DNA of 64,000 bases from Virgibacillus_O sediminis (GCF_042643265.1 NZ_JBHRRZ010000038.1:113676-177675), one strand, 5' to 3'; shown: positions 1-8,508, counted from the stretch's first letter. Program-made: numbers and translations. The notes: a model not told the origin generated them from the letters alone.

Positions 1-14
1 TTTGCCGTACACAC

Positions 15-45
15 AAAAAAAGAATGCGCGATGCATTCTTTTTTT
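15..45. terminator. Bidirectional terminator after the aromatic operon
   Basis: A short hairpin (GAATGC/GCATTC arms) is flanked by A7 on the left and T7 on the right, so it can stop transcription in either direction. It lies about 20 bases after the stop of the hydratase gene and marks the end of the minus-strand operon. Confidence 0.85.
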
Positions 46-66
46 AGGGTCTGTTCTATTATCCTG

Positions 67-849
67 TTATTTTTCAAACGCAGCATGAACTGTTCCAAGT
101 CCTAAAAATTCAGCCTTGAATTCATCCCCGCCTTCTACATCTACTGCCTTGGAAAGGGCGCCCGCTAGGATTTTTTCTCCTGCTTTAAGAGAGATATCAT
201 ATTCACCGACAGCATTGGCAAGCCATGCTACCGCAGAAATAGGATTCCCCATGACAGCAGCCCCTGTGGCCTCGTCCAGGAATTCTCCATTTCGATATAC
301 CTTCATCTCTACATTCGGCAAATCAATAGTATCCAGCGAACGGGTTCCTTCTCCAAAAATGGCGCCTGCTGATGAGCCATTATCCGCAACTGTATCCTCA
401 AACTTGATTTTCCAATCGCTGATCCGGCTGTCAATAATCTCGATTGCCGGAACTACATGGGAAGTTGCATTGATGACATCTTCAGCAGTCACCCCGGGGC
501 CCTTCAAATCTTTATTTAATACGAAGGCTATCTCAAACTCCACCCTAGGCTTAATGTAGGGGTCTAGGGAGATAACGGAATTATTCTCATGCACCATATC
601 ATCCAGCAGATGGCCATAATCAGGCTGGTCCACATTCAACATCTCCTGCATGGCTTTACTAGTAAGGCCGATTTTCTTCCCTACAATTGCTGCCCCCTTG
701 GCCTTTCTCTCTCGTACATAGCCTAGTTGGATCTGGTATGCTTCTTGAACGGAAATTCCTCTTGAGGAAAAATGAAATGCTTCTATGGGTTTCTTGGTTC
801 TTTCCGCTTCCACTAAAGAGGAAACGGCATCATCAATGGTTACTGGCAT
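67..849 (-). CDS. 2-keto-4-pentenoate hydratase family protein (2-oxo-dienoate hydratase)
   Basis: 260 residues, the usual length of the MhpD/HpaH/DmpE hydratase family, which belongs to the FAH fold. The family adds water to a 2-hydroxy-dienoate made by meta cleavage, giving a 4-hydroxy-2-oxo acid for an aldolase, in the cytosol with a divalent metal. Visible family blocks are GKKIGLTSKAMQ near residue 58, the acidic PRVEFEIAFVL block near 101 and AIEIIDSRISDWK near 135, which carry the metal and substrate residues. Last gene of the minus-strand operon, 24 bases after the FAD synthetase homologue. The ATG has only a weak ribosome site. The true substrate is unknown; no aldolase follows. Confidence 0.9.
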   Translation of the reverse strand: MPVTIDDAVSSLVEAERTKKPIEAFHFSSRGISVQEAYQIQLGYVRERKAKGAAIVGKKIGLTSKAMQEMLNVDQPDYGHLLDDMVHENNSVISLDPYIKPRVEFEIAFVLNKDLKGPGVTAEDVINATSHVVPAIEIIDSRISDWKIKFEDTVADNGSSAGAIFGEGTRSLDTIDLPNVEMKVYRNGEFLDEATGAAVMGNPISAVAWLANAVGEYDISLKAGEKILAGALSKAVDVEGGDEFKAEFLGLGTVHAAFEK

Positions 850-873
850 GTTTGCACCAACTTTCCGTTAAAT

Positions 874-1695
874 TTACGAATATGCGTAGACGGCCCCTTC
901 ACGCACCTGATGGCGTAGTGTAACAGAGACCTCGTCACCGACCTGGCAGCGCACTTCACTGTCTGCCGGAAAATAGATGCGGTTTTGCAAATGCTCTACA
1001 CATACGTTTGTCATGATAATATCGTCTTTCGTTTTTACAGTAGCCGTATAGCATCCTGGTGCGGGAAGCATGTAGCAGGAAAATGCCTCGAGGGAGTCGC
1101 CATTCCATTGGCCTTTGACTTCATACAGCCTTCCAACCAACTGTGGCAGTTCCTCGACATTCCCTTCGGCGATCAACTCGCGAATCCAAGTCGAACTGAT
1201 TTTCCTTCCCCGATATTCCACTTTTCCAACCTTTGTCGTCCCTATCCGGCCACCGGCATCTTCTTCCAGGCGGTCAATATTGCCTGCTCCTTTAAAACCG
1301 TAGGAAAAATCATAACCTGCAACAGCATGGATCGTGCCGAACTGAAGAAGATATTGATTGACATAATCCTCCGGAGAGAGGGAGGCGAACGATTTATTGA
1401 ATGATACAATATAAAACCGGTCGACCCCTAGTGATCGGAGCACTTGCGCTTTCTCCTCCAATGGCATGAGGTAGTCAAATGCAACGTCTCCATTGGACAG
1501 CACCGTCTTCGGATGCGGGAAGAAGCTCATAACTGCCAGGGATGCTCCCAGTTCTTCCGCTTTCCTGCCTGCCGTTTTTATCACTTCCTGATGTCCCTTA
1601 TGAATACCGTCAAAAAAACCTAATGCAATCACATTCCTGTCGGATTGCCGTTGCCAGTATTCAAGATTTTGTTCATTCAACATAATCGTTTCCAT
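874..1695 (-). CDS. FAD synthetase-like FMN adenylyltransferase, apparently lacking a functional riboflavin kinase domain
   Basis: 273 residues from the chosen ATG (GGAGG 11 bases upstream); a GTG at 1704 is too close to that site. The N-terminal half matches the FMN adenylyltransferase domain of bacterial RibF/RibC: nucleotide-binding GFFDGIHKGHQ near residue 26-36, then the RKISSTWIRELIAEGNVEE block near 160-180. In bifunctional RibF a riboflavin kinase with a GFPTAN-type motif follows; here about 85 residues remain (after VGRLYEVKGQW) and no such motif is seen, so the protein probably makes FAD from FMN only. It sits between a flavin reductase and the hydratase in an operon holding a flavin monooxygenase, so a dedicated cofactor role is inferred. 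This is not the housekeeping ribF context (truB/rpsO). Confidence 0.8.
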   Translation of the reverse strand: METIMLNEQNLEYWQRQSDRNVIALGFFDGIHKGHQEVIKTAGRKAEELGASLAVMSFFPHPKTVLSNGDVAFDYLMPLEEKAQVLRSLGVDRFYIVSFNKSFASLSPEDYVNQYLLQFGTIHAVAGYDFSYGFKGAGNIDRLEEDAGGRIGTTKVGKVEYRGRKISSTWIRELIAEGNVEELPQLVGRLYEVKGQWNGDSLEAFSCYMLPAPGCYTATVKTKDDIIMTNVCVEHLQNRIYFPADSEVRCQVGDEVSVTLRHQVREGAVYAYS

Positions 1696-1725
1696 TTTTT
1701 GCACTCCCTCCGGTCAGACTATTTC

Positions 1726-2208
1726 TTATACAGAAGTTTCTACTTGCTGTTCCTCCAGCCGACGATATTTGCCACAGGAGAAGATAAGCGGCTCTCCCTC
1801 TTCCAATTTGACATCGGTAACTCTTCCCATGAACAGTGTGTGATCACCTTCCACATGCTCTCCTGAAACCTCACAAGATATCTGGGCCAAAGCATTTGGC
1901 ACGACCGGGACACCGTCCAATCTATCAAACTTGAATTCCTGGTCATATTCGATCTGCCCGGCAAAAATCATGGATTCCTTTTGCTGTTCAGCAGACAGGA
2001 CATTCACCGAGAATGTTTGACTCTGTTTGATTCTTTCCAGCATGGAGGCATCCTCCTTGATGGAGATGACAACCAGTTTCGGATCCAAGGAAACGGACAT
2101 AAATGCATTTGCCGTCATCCCATGAACCTTTCCCTCAACCTCTGTTGCGATGACATTGACACCTGTTGCGAATTTCCCCATTGCATTACGGAACTGACGA
2201 TCTTCCAT
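1726..2208 (-). CDS. Flavin reductase (HpaC/DIM6 family) of a two-component monooxygenase
   Basis: 160 residues, standard size for the FMN-binding split-barrel flavin reductases (HpaC, HsaB type). They use NAD(P)H to make reduced FMN or FAD that diffuses to the oxygenase. Family features are RNAMGKFATGVNVIAT at the N terminus, GMTANAFMSVSLDPKLVVISI near residue 30-50 and a C-terminal GDHTLFMGRVTDV block holding the conserved histidine. ATG start with GGAGG 9 bases upstream. First gene after the PucR-type regulator; the 268-base gap ahead of it contains a cre candidate, so it may head its own transcript with the FAD synthetase homologue and hydratase. Partner is presumably the monooxygenase at 5551-6741. 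Confidence 0.9.
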   Translation of the reverse strand: MEDRQFRNAMGKFATGVNVIATEVEGKVHGMTANAFMSVSLDPKLVVISIKEDASMLERIKQSQTFSVNVLSAEQQKESMIFAGQIEYDQEFKFDRLDGVPVVPNALAQISCEVSGEHVEGDHTLFMGRVTDVKLEEGEPLIFSCGKYRRLEEQQVETSV

Positions 2209-2258
2209 TGTTGAATTCCTCCTTCATATTTTATAAAATCCTAGTCTCCCACTTCCAC

Positions 2259-2273
2259 TGGAAAGCGCTAACA
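2259..2273. promoter_or_regulatory. Candidate cre (CcpA) site upstream of the flavin reductase
   Basis: TGGAAAGCGCTAACA fits the Bacillus catabolite response element consensus closely. It lies 51 bases upstream of the reductase start, where CcpA would repress aromatic catabolism in the presence of preferred sugars. The call rests on sequence match only. Confidence 0.6.
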
Positions 2274-2476
2274 TTTTTGACTTATAAAAATGTTTCGCCT
2301 TCTTCATTTACAAGTTTGATGAAGTAACTTAAATATTTATAAAACTTAAACTTTATTGCTTATTTTCTATTCTACGTAGTTGCCCTCCGCATTTCTAGAA
2401 CAAAAAGTGTTGTTTTCTCGGATATTTTCGTTAATATTTACTAGTTTTACTACCGAATAGCAGAAAAACAGGTCCA

Positions 2477-4327
2477 TTACAGCTCGATTTCGTCCAAAGC
2501 GATCAGAGAATCCAGGATTAAAAGCAGTTGGTAGCTTTGTGCTGGATTACGAAGATCCTTGCCTATCAGCTTTTCTATCTTGTTCTTTCTATACGTCAAT
2601 CCGCTCATCGACAGGGCAAGGTCGTCCATGGTTTGCTGGAGGTTTCCTCCATTGGAGAGGAATACATACAATGTCCTGGTCAATTCATTATTCTTCTCTT
2701 TGTCCGCTTCAAACAACGGCCCCAGTTCCTTATCTGCCAGTTCTTTAATAATGCTGGTATTCTTGGAGTTGATGAGTACGCCAAGAATGCCCAGGTCTTC
2801 ATAATCGGCAATTTTCGTTTTCTCGGATCTCCTCAACGCAATGAGCGCTTTTTCTCGGCTTTCCTCTATTTTCTCAATATCTGTCGCCCTATCACTGACA
2901 GCAATCCTGCAAGAAAAAGCAGGAAGAGCATGCTCCATATGCTGATGCAGTTTTTCCAAGAGCTTCCATACATCCTCTTTTTTGCTCGATTCAGCCGGAA
3001 TGTACATAGTGATGCTGTTTTCGTAAAACCCGGTCAATGCTTTATAGCCCTGTATGTCCAGGTATTTCGAGATTGTCTCTACTACTCGTTCGTGAAGACC
3101 CTTCTTATTAACCTCCACAACAGCAATATAGTACGGTTGGTCAAAATCAAAATTCATATACCGGCCGCGGCTGAGGATCTCTTCCCTGCTTGAATAATCT
3201 CCCATTAGCATTTGTTCCAGCAAATTCCCTTTCATCTTTTCCAAGGCTTCAAAGCTGGTTTTTTCATTCAAAAGGATCAAGGAGGCAGCATTAGCCATTC
3301 TTTCAATAAAGGGCACGTCCTGTTGTGGATCACGGCTCTTTCCGGCCGGGTACACAAATGTACAATAACCCACCACTTTTTTTTGGAGAAAAATAGGATT
3401 GACCAGGCGTACATGGTCCGGCATTTTCAGTTGGACAGCCTTCCTGAAACGAGGCAGCTCCTGTCCTCTTTTCCTGTTTTCCAGTTCCTCCTGCAGTTCT
3501 TCATGGAAGCTCGCAAACTCTTCTTCGCGGAGGCCGGAATAAGAGATATTCTCAAAGCCAAGGTCCTCTATAGTAACGGGGACATGGAGAGAATCATGGA
3601 CACTGTTGGCTATCTCTTTCAGATTGCTCCCATTGGAAACACTCTCTGTCAGCCGCTTATGGAAATCTGCAATCATGTCAATATAATTACGTTCCTTCAG
3701 CAGCTGTTCATACGTATACTCCAGCTCTTCTACAATCGGCTTCTCCTCATAGTACTTCTGCTCCTGCTGTGTCTCTGCATCCCAATCTTCAAGGAGCTTC
3801 GTTTCATATATGCATTCCTTGTCTCCCCTTCCAACACAGCTCGTTTCCACCACTAGGATCTTCTCCTTGGTGACGGTGGACATATAACCATTAGCATATC
3901 CGGTCAATGTATGGCAGACAGGAGACTTGGAGATTCCATGATGCTTTATATGCTCTTTTGCTTCAAAGGAATCGATCCACTTGCCAATTCCTTGAAAGGA
4001 TTTGATATCTTCATTCTCCTCCCTCTCAATCATCCGTTCCGACTGGATATCACCGACATGCCCGGTATTTAAATGGAGAAGGGAGGCCTGCCTCAAGAGA
4101 AAATCGAGGGAATCATCCAACTTCATTGCTTCTTCTGCATCCCGTGCTCCTAGCCTCCAGCCATAGCGGAGCAGAAAGCCTTTCACCCGGTCCACTCCCA
4201 AGTTGTCGATTAATTCCCGCCGCAGCAGACCAAAAGCCTCTGTGGTGGATAAGATATCCTTGGTATCCTCTTCCCGTTGGACATTGTTTTCTTCTATAGA
4301 AACCGAATCCATCCTTTTTGAAACCAT
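2477..4327 (-). CDS. XylR_N/V4R-domain PucR-family transcriptional regulator
   Basis: 616 residues from an ATG with GGAGG 8 bases upstream; an in-frame TTG at 4453 would add 42 residues without family likeness. The N terminus resembles the aromatic-sensing XylR_N domain (about residues 20-105) followed by a V4R domain (about 110-175) with the paired cysteine stretch SCVGRGDKECIYE. A helical linker leads to a GAF-like and CdaR-type region, and the C terminus is the PucR helix-turn-helix (NGGNLQQTMDDLALSMSGLTYRK, near 555-580). XylR_N usually sits on sigma-54 activators; here it is joined to a PucR output, a known Firmicutes architecture. Placed inside the aromatic operon, it probably senses a phenolic and activates it. 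Confidence 0.88.
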   Translation of the reverse strand: MVSKRMDSVSIEENNVQREEDTKDILSTTEAFGLLRRELIDNLGVDRVKGFLLRYGWRLGARDAEEAMKLDDSLDFLLRQASLLHLNTGHVGDIQSERMIEREENEDIKSFQGIGKWIDSFEAKEHIKHHGISKSPVCHTLTGYANGYMSTVTKEKILVVETSCVGRGDKECIYETKLLEDWDAETQQEQKYYEEKPIVEELEYTYEQLLKERNYIDMIADFHKRLTESVSNGSNLKEIANSVHDSLHVPVTIEDLGFENISYSGLREEEFASFHEELQEELENRKRGQELPRFRKAVQLKMPDHVRLVNPIFLQKKVVGYCTFVYPAGKSRDPQQDVPFIERMANAASLILLNEKTSFEALEKMKGNLLEQMLMGDYSSREEILSRGRYMNFDFDQPYYIAVVEVNKKGLHERVVETISKYLDIQGYKALTGFYENSITMYIPAESSKKEDVWKLLEKLHQHMEHALPAFSCRIAVSDRATDIEKIEESREKALIALRRSEKTKIADYEDLGILGVLINSKNTSIIKELADKELGPLFEADKEKNNELTRTLYVFLSNGGNLQQTMDDLALSMSGLTYRKNKIEKLIGKDLRNPAQSYQLLLILDSLIALDEIEL

Positions 4328-4496
4328 TCTATCATCCTCCAAGCCTGTTAAAAATATTATCTGATCGAGTCGACTGAAGAGTAAAAACAGGGTTGTGTTT
4401 CGGGGGCGTTGTGCAGAAGAAGCAGAAATGGAATAGCAGGAGCCTGCCACCAATTCAGCGGTCCGCCTCCTGCTATGCCTATTTCATTTCAAATGG

Positions 4497-5450
4497 CTAT
4501 GCCTTGATTGTCGGGTTATTCTCCAATTTATTATCCATCTGGACACCCCAGACGGTAAACCCTACATCCATTTCATCGATGGTCCATTCAATTGGCTCCC
4601 AGTCTGGTTCAAAAATCAGATAGCCTCCCGTGAATAGCTCCACGCGCAAGCCGCTGCCCGGGTCCATCACGTAGATATACATGGCCTGAGAGATCCCGTG
4701 TTTGCCTGGACCGGCAAACTTAATGCCATTCTCAGATAGGATATCCGCAGCCCTGAGTAGATCCCGACTGTCGTCCAGCCAATAGGACATATGATGGATC
4801 TGGTTTGGAGTCGGTGACTGTGGATCATGACTCACCGCAATATCATGCACAAGGTTGGTGACACTCATCCATGCTCCTACCAGCGATTCATCCGGCGCCT
4901 TTACATACTCGCGCATTTTGAAACCGAGTTTATTGGCCAGAAAGTCGGTGATTACTCTTGCATCTGCAGACGTAAGGATATTTACATGATCGATTCTTCT
5001 CGGTGAAACGCCCTTGCGCCAGGACTGGTATGTCTGGTTTTTCAGGATAGATTTCCGAGGTTCATCTGCCGGTGTCTTTTCCATCTCAAAGTAGATTTCA
5101 AACGTATGCTCACTTGGCAGTTGAAAACGGATAGCCATTCCCTGGCCTGCCTCTTCCCCTGGCTCCACCCACTCTACAGCCGTTCCGGTTTCACCAAGCA
5201 GTTCAGCAAACAATGCCACATCTTCCGGCCGCTTAGCTTTCCAGCCGATATGGTCCACACGCGGCTCGTTTCCTTTTTTCAGAGAAAGTGTGTGATGTTC
5301 GAAATCTCCCCATGCACGCAGATAGACGACGCCATCCTTTGTCTCCGTTTCTTCCAGTCCAATGACCTCTTTGAAGAACCAAAGGGACTTTTCCATGTCC
5401 GTAGTCTCCAAGGCAACATGACCAAGCTTTGCAATTTCAGGTATATTCAT
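4497..5450 (-). CDS. Extradiol ring-cleavage dioxygenase (VOC family, catechol or homoprotocatechuate 2,3-dioxygenase-like)
   Basis: 317 residues, two VOC repeats (about 8-125 and 152-290) as in type I extradiol dioxygenases. Putative metal ligands of the second repeat are His155 (RRIDHVNIL), His219 or His220 (IHHMSYWL) and Glu271 (LRVELFTGGY); His208 corresponds to the active-site base seen in the family. These positions track closely those of Brevibacterium homoprotocatechuate 2,3-dioxygenase, and the C-terminal lid (EPDWEPIEWTIDE) is also present. It would open a catechol next to a hydroxyl using Fe(II) or Mn(II) and O2. ATG with GGAGG 7 bases upstream; a cre-like site lies just upstream. 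The companion C-C hydrolase argues for a substituted catechol, so the substrate is open. Confidence 0.92.
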   Translation of the reverse strand: MNIPEIAKLGHVALETTDMEKSLWFFKEVIGLEETETKDGVVYLRAWGDFEHHTLSLKKGNEPRVDHIGWKAKRPEDVALFAELLGETGTAVEWVEPGEEAGQGMAIRFQLPSEHTFEIYFEMEKTPADEPRKSILKNQTYQSWRKGVSPRRIDHVNILTSADARVITDFLANKLGFKMREYVKAPDESLVGAWMSVTNLVHDIAVSHDPQSPTPNQIHHMSYWLDDSRDLLRAADILSENGIKFAGPGKHGISQAMYIYVMDPGSGLRVELFTGGYLIFEPDWEPIEWTIDEMDVGFTVWGVQMDNKLENNPTIKA

Positions 5451-5463
5451 CCTAATTCCTCCT

Positions 5464-5478
5464 ATAAAGCGCTTTCAA
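5464..5478. promoter_or_regulatory. Candidate cre site upstream of the extradiol dioxygenase
   Basis: On the minus strand this reads TTGAAAGCGCTTTAT, one half a perfect cre arm. It lies in the 100-base gap between monooxygenase and dioxygenase, just upstream of the ribosome site, where bound CcpA could act as a roadblock. Confidence 0.5.
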
Positions 5479-5550
5479 AAACGCTGATTTAATTTATATC
5501 TTGATAAACATAAGGGACACTAGATAAATTTTTCTTTGGCTTGTCATATC

Positions 5551-6741
5551 TTAGAGGAAATACGTGTTTGGTTCCTGGTCACATAAAACCCTGCCATAGG
5601 TTTCAATGAGGCTCGAAGGTGTGATAAAGCCATGGAGGTGTAGAGCCATATAATCTCTGTAGACACGTTGCAGCGGATTTTTGTTATAGGCGAAAACCGA
5701 TCCTGCCCCGGCTACCAGTTCATCGATTGCCTCTTTGCAGAGCTTATTCACATAACCGAAATCTGCTTTTACCTTGACGACATCCTTCTGTCCCATTTCT
5801 TTGCCGCTTTCTGCAAAGGAATCCAACATGTCTGCCGCCCGGTGCAAATGAAGTTCGGCAGAGTCTATTTTCAACTGGGCAGTAGCAATCTGGAAGTGGG
5901 TAACCGCGGCCTCTGACTGTTTATCATAGAATGTATTGCCGATCCCGGCTTTTCTTACTCTTTCCATATGGATGTCCATCGCTGCTTTGGCCATGCCCAG
6001 TGCCGGCACCACAATGGAGAGTGTCAGTGCTGGGACGAATGGCGTACGATAGACAGGGACATCTTTTAATTCGGGTGCTGTATAATGCCCTTTACTTGCC
6101 AGACGGTCAAGGGAAACGCGATGTTCAGGTACGAATACATTTTCCAGACGGACACTATTGCTGCCGGATCCCTTCAGGCCCATCACATTCCAATCATCCA
6201 AAATGGTCGCATCCTTGCTTGGTACGATGATGATGGCCATTTCCTTTCCACCATTACCATCATCAACTGGTACACCGAAATACAGCCAGTCGGCATGGAG
6301 GCAGCCGGAGACGAATGGCCACTGTGCTTCCTTGATGAAATAGCCGCCATCCACCTGTTCAATTTCAATTTTGATCGGTTTGAAGTTCCCGGCAAGTATG
6401 GGGTTGTCTTTGGTGAAAATTTCATCCAGTGCTTGTTTGCCAAAAGCATACGATGCCATGAAACTTCTGATATTAGTAAGCGAAACAAACCATGCAGTTG
6501 ATCCGCAGCCCCGGCCGATTTCAGTTGTCACATCAACAAATGTCCGCATATTTTCCTGGTAGCCACCATAGATTTTCGGCTGGAACAGCTTGATGATTCC
6601 TTCATTGGTTAGTTCTTCCAATGTGGCTTCCGGCATTTTTCCTATTGTTTCGGTTTCCTCCGCCCTCTCTCTCAAGTTTGGTATAAGCGAGCTTGCCCGA
6701 CTGACGAGTTCCTCTCTTGTTACTAATGTCTCCTGGCTCAA
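5551..6741 (-). CDS. Flavin-dependent monooxygenase, oxygenase component (acyl-CoA dehydrogenase fold, HsaA/HpaB group D type)
   Basis: 396 residues, TTG start with GGGAGG 7 bases upstream. It has the acyl-CoA dehydrogenase fold (N-terminal helices, middle beta domain with WPFVSGCLHADWLYFGV near 140, C-terminal bundle) and matches group D two-component aromatic hydroxylases such as HsaA and p-hydroxyphenylacetate hydroxylase C2; GRGCGSTAWFVSL near 75-90 and VMGLKGSGSNSVRLENVFVP near 190-210 are typical. These enzymes take reduced flavin from a separate reductase and hydroxylate a phenol next to its hydroxyl. The reductase is encoded 3.3 kb downstream in the same orientation. A true acyl-CoA dehydrogenase is unlikely because of this context. 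The exact phenol is not readable from sequence. Confidence 0.88.
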   Translation of the reverse strand: MSQETLVTREELVSRASSLIPNLRERAEETETIGKMPEATLEELTNEGIIKLFQPKIYGGYQENMRTFVDVTTEIGRGCGSTAWFVSLTNIRSFMASYAFGKQALDEIFTKDNPILAGNFKPIKIEIEQVDGGYFIKEAQWPFVSGCLHADWLYFGVPVDDGNGGKEMAIIIVPSKDATILDDWNVMGLKGSGSNSVRLENVFVPEHRVSLDRLASKGHYTAPELKDVPVYRTPFVPALTLSIVVPALGMAKAAMDIHMERVRKAGIGNTFYDKQSEAAVTHFQIATAQLKIDSAELHLHRAADMLDSFAESGKEMGQKDVVKVKADFGYVNKLCKEAIDELVAGAGSVFAYNKNPLQRVYRDYMALHLHGFITPSSLIETYGRVLCDQEPNTYFL

Positions 6742-6762
6742 ATATAAAACCTCCCATATTAT

Positions 6763-7401
6763 TTAGGTAGAATAAATATTTTCCAACGACCCTTTCACAA
6801 ATTCTGCCACCCTGCCCATATGCTTCTCCATCATTTTTGTTGCCATATCTACGTCCCTGTCTTTCAATGTCTGTAGGATCATCCAATGCTCGGTCTGTGA
6901 TCTCCGCCGTACTTCTTCCAGAAATAACTCGGTTGGAGTTGTTACGTAATTCAGGTAATCCCATAGTTGCTTCGTCATTTGGATCATGTACTCAAGGCCG
7001 GATGAATAGATGATGGCGGAATGGAAATCGACATTCAATTGGGCGTATTGATCACTGGTCAGCTCGGGGTTGTCCATTACCTCCAGGAGCTCTTCCAGTT
7101 CCCGAATCTTTTCCTCACTGATTTTAGAAGCACCGATCCCTGTCATATAAGCATCCAGTCTGACACAGACAAGCAGCCGTTCATAAACTTCCTGTGCATC
7201 CGGCCGTTTCACAAATACGCCAACCTGCGGGATGATATTCAAGAACCCCTCATATTCCAACTGGCGAAGCGCTTTATTTACTGGTGTCCGGCTGAGGCTC
7301 AACTCATCCATTATTTGGTTGACATTGATGGCACTATCCGTTTTCCATTCCCCATTCAAAATCTGCTGTTTAATGTACTTATAAGCAATATCTTTCTTCA
7401 T
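6763..7401 (-). CDS. GntR-family regulator, FCD (FadR-type) subfamily
   Basis: 212 residues with an N-terminal winged helix (NVNQIMDELSLSRTPVNKALRQLEYEGFL, about residues 25-53) and a helical FCD effector domain with metal-binding histidines (DFHSAIIYSSG, HMGRVAEFV). FCD regulators bind small carboxylates and usually repress neighbouring catabolic genes. It is second in the aromatic operon, 21 bases ahead of the monooxygenase start, so the operon carries its own repressor as well as the PucR-type regulator. The palindromes at 8438-8547 are candidate targets. Confidence 0.9.
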   Translation of the reverse strand: MKKDIAYKYIKQQILNGEWKTDSAINVNQIMDELSLSRTPVNKALRQLEYEGFLNIIPQVGVFVKRPDAQEVYERLLVCVRLDAYMTGIGASKISEEKIRELEELLEVMDNPELTSDQYAQLNVDFHSAIIYSSGLEYMIQMTKQLWDYLNYVTTPTELFLEEVRRRSQTEHWMILQTLKDRDVDMATKMMEKHMGRVAEFVKGSLENIYST

Positions 7402-7472
7402 TGCTGCACCTTCTCTCCATTTGTGTTCATCCTATTATTCTATCAAATGGAGGGGAACCAAGGGAGCAATGT

Positions 7473-8336
7473 CTACAGCTCCCCGGTAAAGAAGTCCTTG
7501 GCAAGCTTGATGAACCGGTCTTTCTGTTCCACTTGAGCCCAATGGCCGCAACGCTTGAACACATGCAGCTGGGAATTCTCCAAGTAGTCCAGCATATATA
7601 GGCTGCTTTCTAATGGAACGAACCGGTCTTCCTTGCCATGGATCATCAAAAATTCATGATCCATCTTTTTAAAGGCTGAAGGCGGTACGGCCAAGTCAGC
7701 GAGTGTCGCACCGGTGAAAGTAGCTTCATAGGAGCGCCGTACTTCCGGCTGCATAAACAGTTCCAGCCGTTCCTCCACTATTCCCTTCAAATCGCCCTCC
7801 AAGGCACTTTCATCATATAGGAACCAGCTCAGCAGGTTCTCAAATGCCTTTGGATTCGGATCCTTGTGGAAATTCTGCAGTTTCATCAATTCAGGAGTCG
7901 GCTCGAAATATCCGCCGCCTGCTCCCATAAGGATGACCTTGCCAAATCTCTCTGGAGCATGCATGAGCAGATGCAGGGAAATGACTCCTCCAAGGGAATT
8001 GCCGACTAAATTGGCCTTCTCAATCTCCATCTCATCCATTAAATTGATTATTTGGTCGACACGCTCGCGCAGCCATACAACTCCATTGGTCGGTGGATTT
8101 TCTGGATGTTCTGTACGGCCAAACCCGAACATATCCGGTGCTACTACATGGAAGTTAGCTGTAAACTCCGGCAGGACTTTCTGCCAGTTGCTTTTACCGC
8201 TCACTCCCGGTCCACTGCCATGCAAGAATAAAAGTGTCTCGGTCTCAGCCCCCCTCTTTCCTCCTTCCATGACAAAGGTTTTATACTCACCTGTCTGGAT
8301 CATCCTTGTCTCGATACTTTCTGTCTTAACTGCCAT
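7473..8336 (-). CDS. Alpha/beta hydrolase, meta-cleavage product C-C bond hydrolase (MhpC/BphD/HsaD-like)
   Basis: 287 residues, family length. Catalytic residues are visible: nucleophile Ser114 in GNSLGG, Asp237 in HGKEDRFVP and His265 in KRCGHWAQVE. The oxyanion block LHGSGPGVSGKSNW near 38-51 is characteristic of meta-cleavage product hydrolases. They split the 2-hydroxy-6-oxo-dienoate into 2-hydroxypentadienoate, the substrate of the hydratase at 67-849, and a carboxylic acid. First gene of the minus-strand operon; ATG with GGAAGG 5 bases upstream. Its presence implies that the ring-fission product is a ketone, hence a 3-substituted catechol, rather than the aldehyde made from unsubstituted catechol. 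Confidence 0.9.
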   Translation of the reverse strand: MAVKTESIETRMIQTGEYKTFVMEGGKRGAETETLLFLHGSGPGVSGKSNWQKVLPEFTANFHVVAPDMFGFGRTEHPENPPTNGVVWLRERVDQIINLMDEMEIEKANLVGNSLGGVISLHLLMHAPERFGKVILMGAGGGYFEPTPELMKLQNFHKDPNPKAFENLLSWFLYDESALEGDLKGIVEERLELFMQPEVRRSYEATFTGATLADLAVPPSAFKKMDHEFLMIHGKEDRFVPLESSLYMLDYLENSQLHVFKRCGHWAQVEQKDRFIKLAKDFFTGEL

Positions 8337-8437
8337 ATATACCTTCCTCTCCTAGATAGAATCCATTATTGCTTTTTTGCCTTTCTGCTAGTTGTATTTT
8401 TCGCACTGGGTTTTTCGACTCACTAACACCCCCTGCT

Positions 8438-8464
8438 TAAATTTTAGTTTCCATTACTAAAATT
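8438..8464. promoter_or_regulatory. Perfect 10-bp inverted repeat, candidate operator of the aromatic operon
   Basis: AAATTTTAGT and ACTAAAATTT are perfect inverted arms separated by 7 bases, about 100 bases upstream of the first gene of the aromatic operon. A related palindrome follows at 8526. Likely bound by the local GntR or PucR-type regulator; the assignment is inference. Confidence 0.55.
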
Positions 8465-8508
8465 TCAGTTAACGGAAAAACAAGGAATTAAGCCATAGTT
8501 TTACGTTT

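Noticed and set aside
2528..3193. Plus-strand frame of 221 residues
   Set aside because: Shadow of the PucR-type regulator on the other strand; Cys- and Phe-rich composition and no ribosome site.
5551..6741. Acyl-CoA dehydrogenase of fatty acid oxidation
   Set aside because: The fold is shared, but the flavin reductase, extradiol dioxygenase and hydrolase context favour a group D aromatic hydroxylase.
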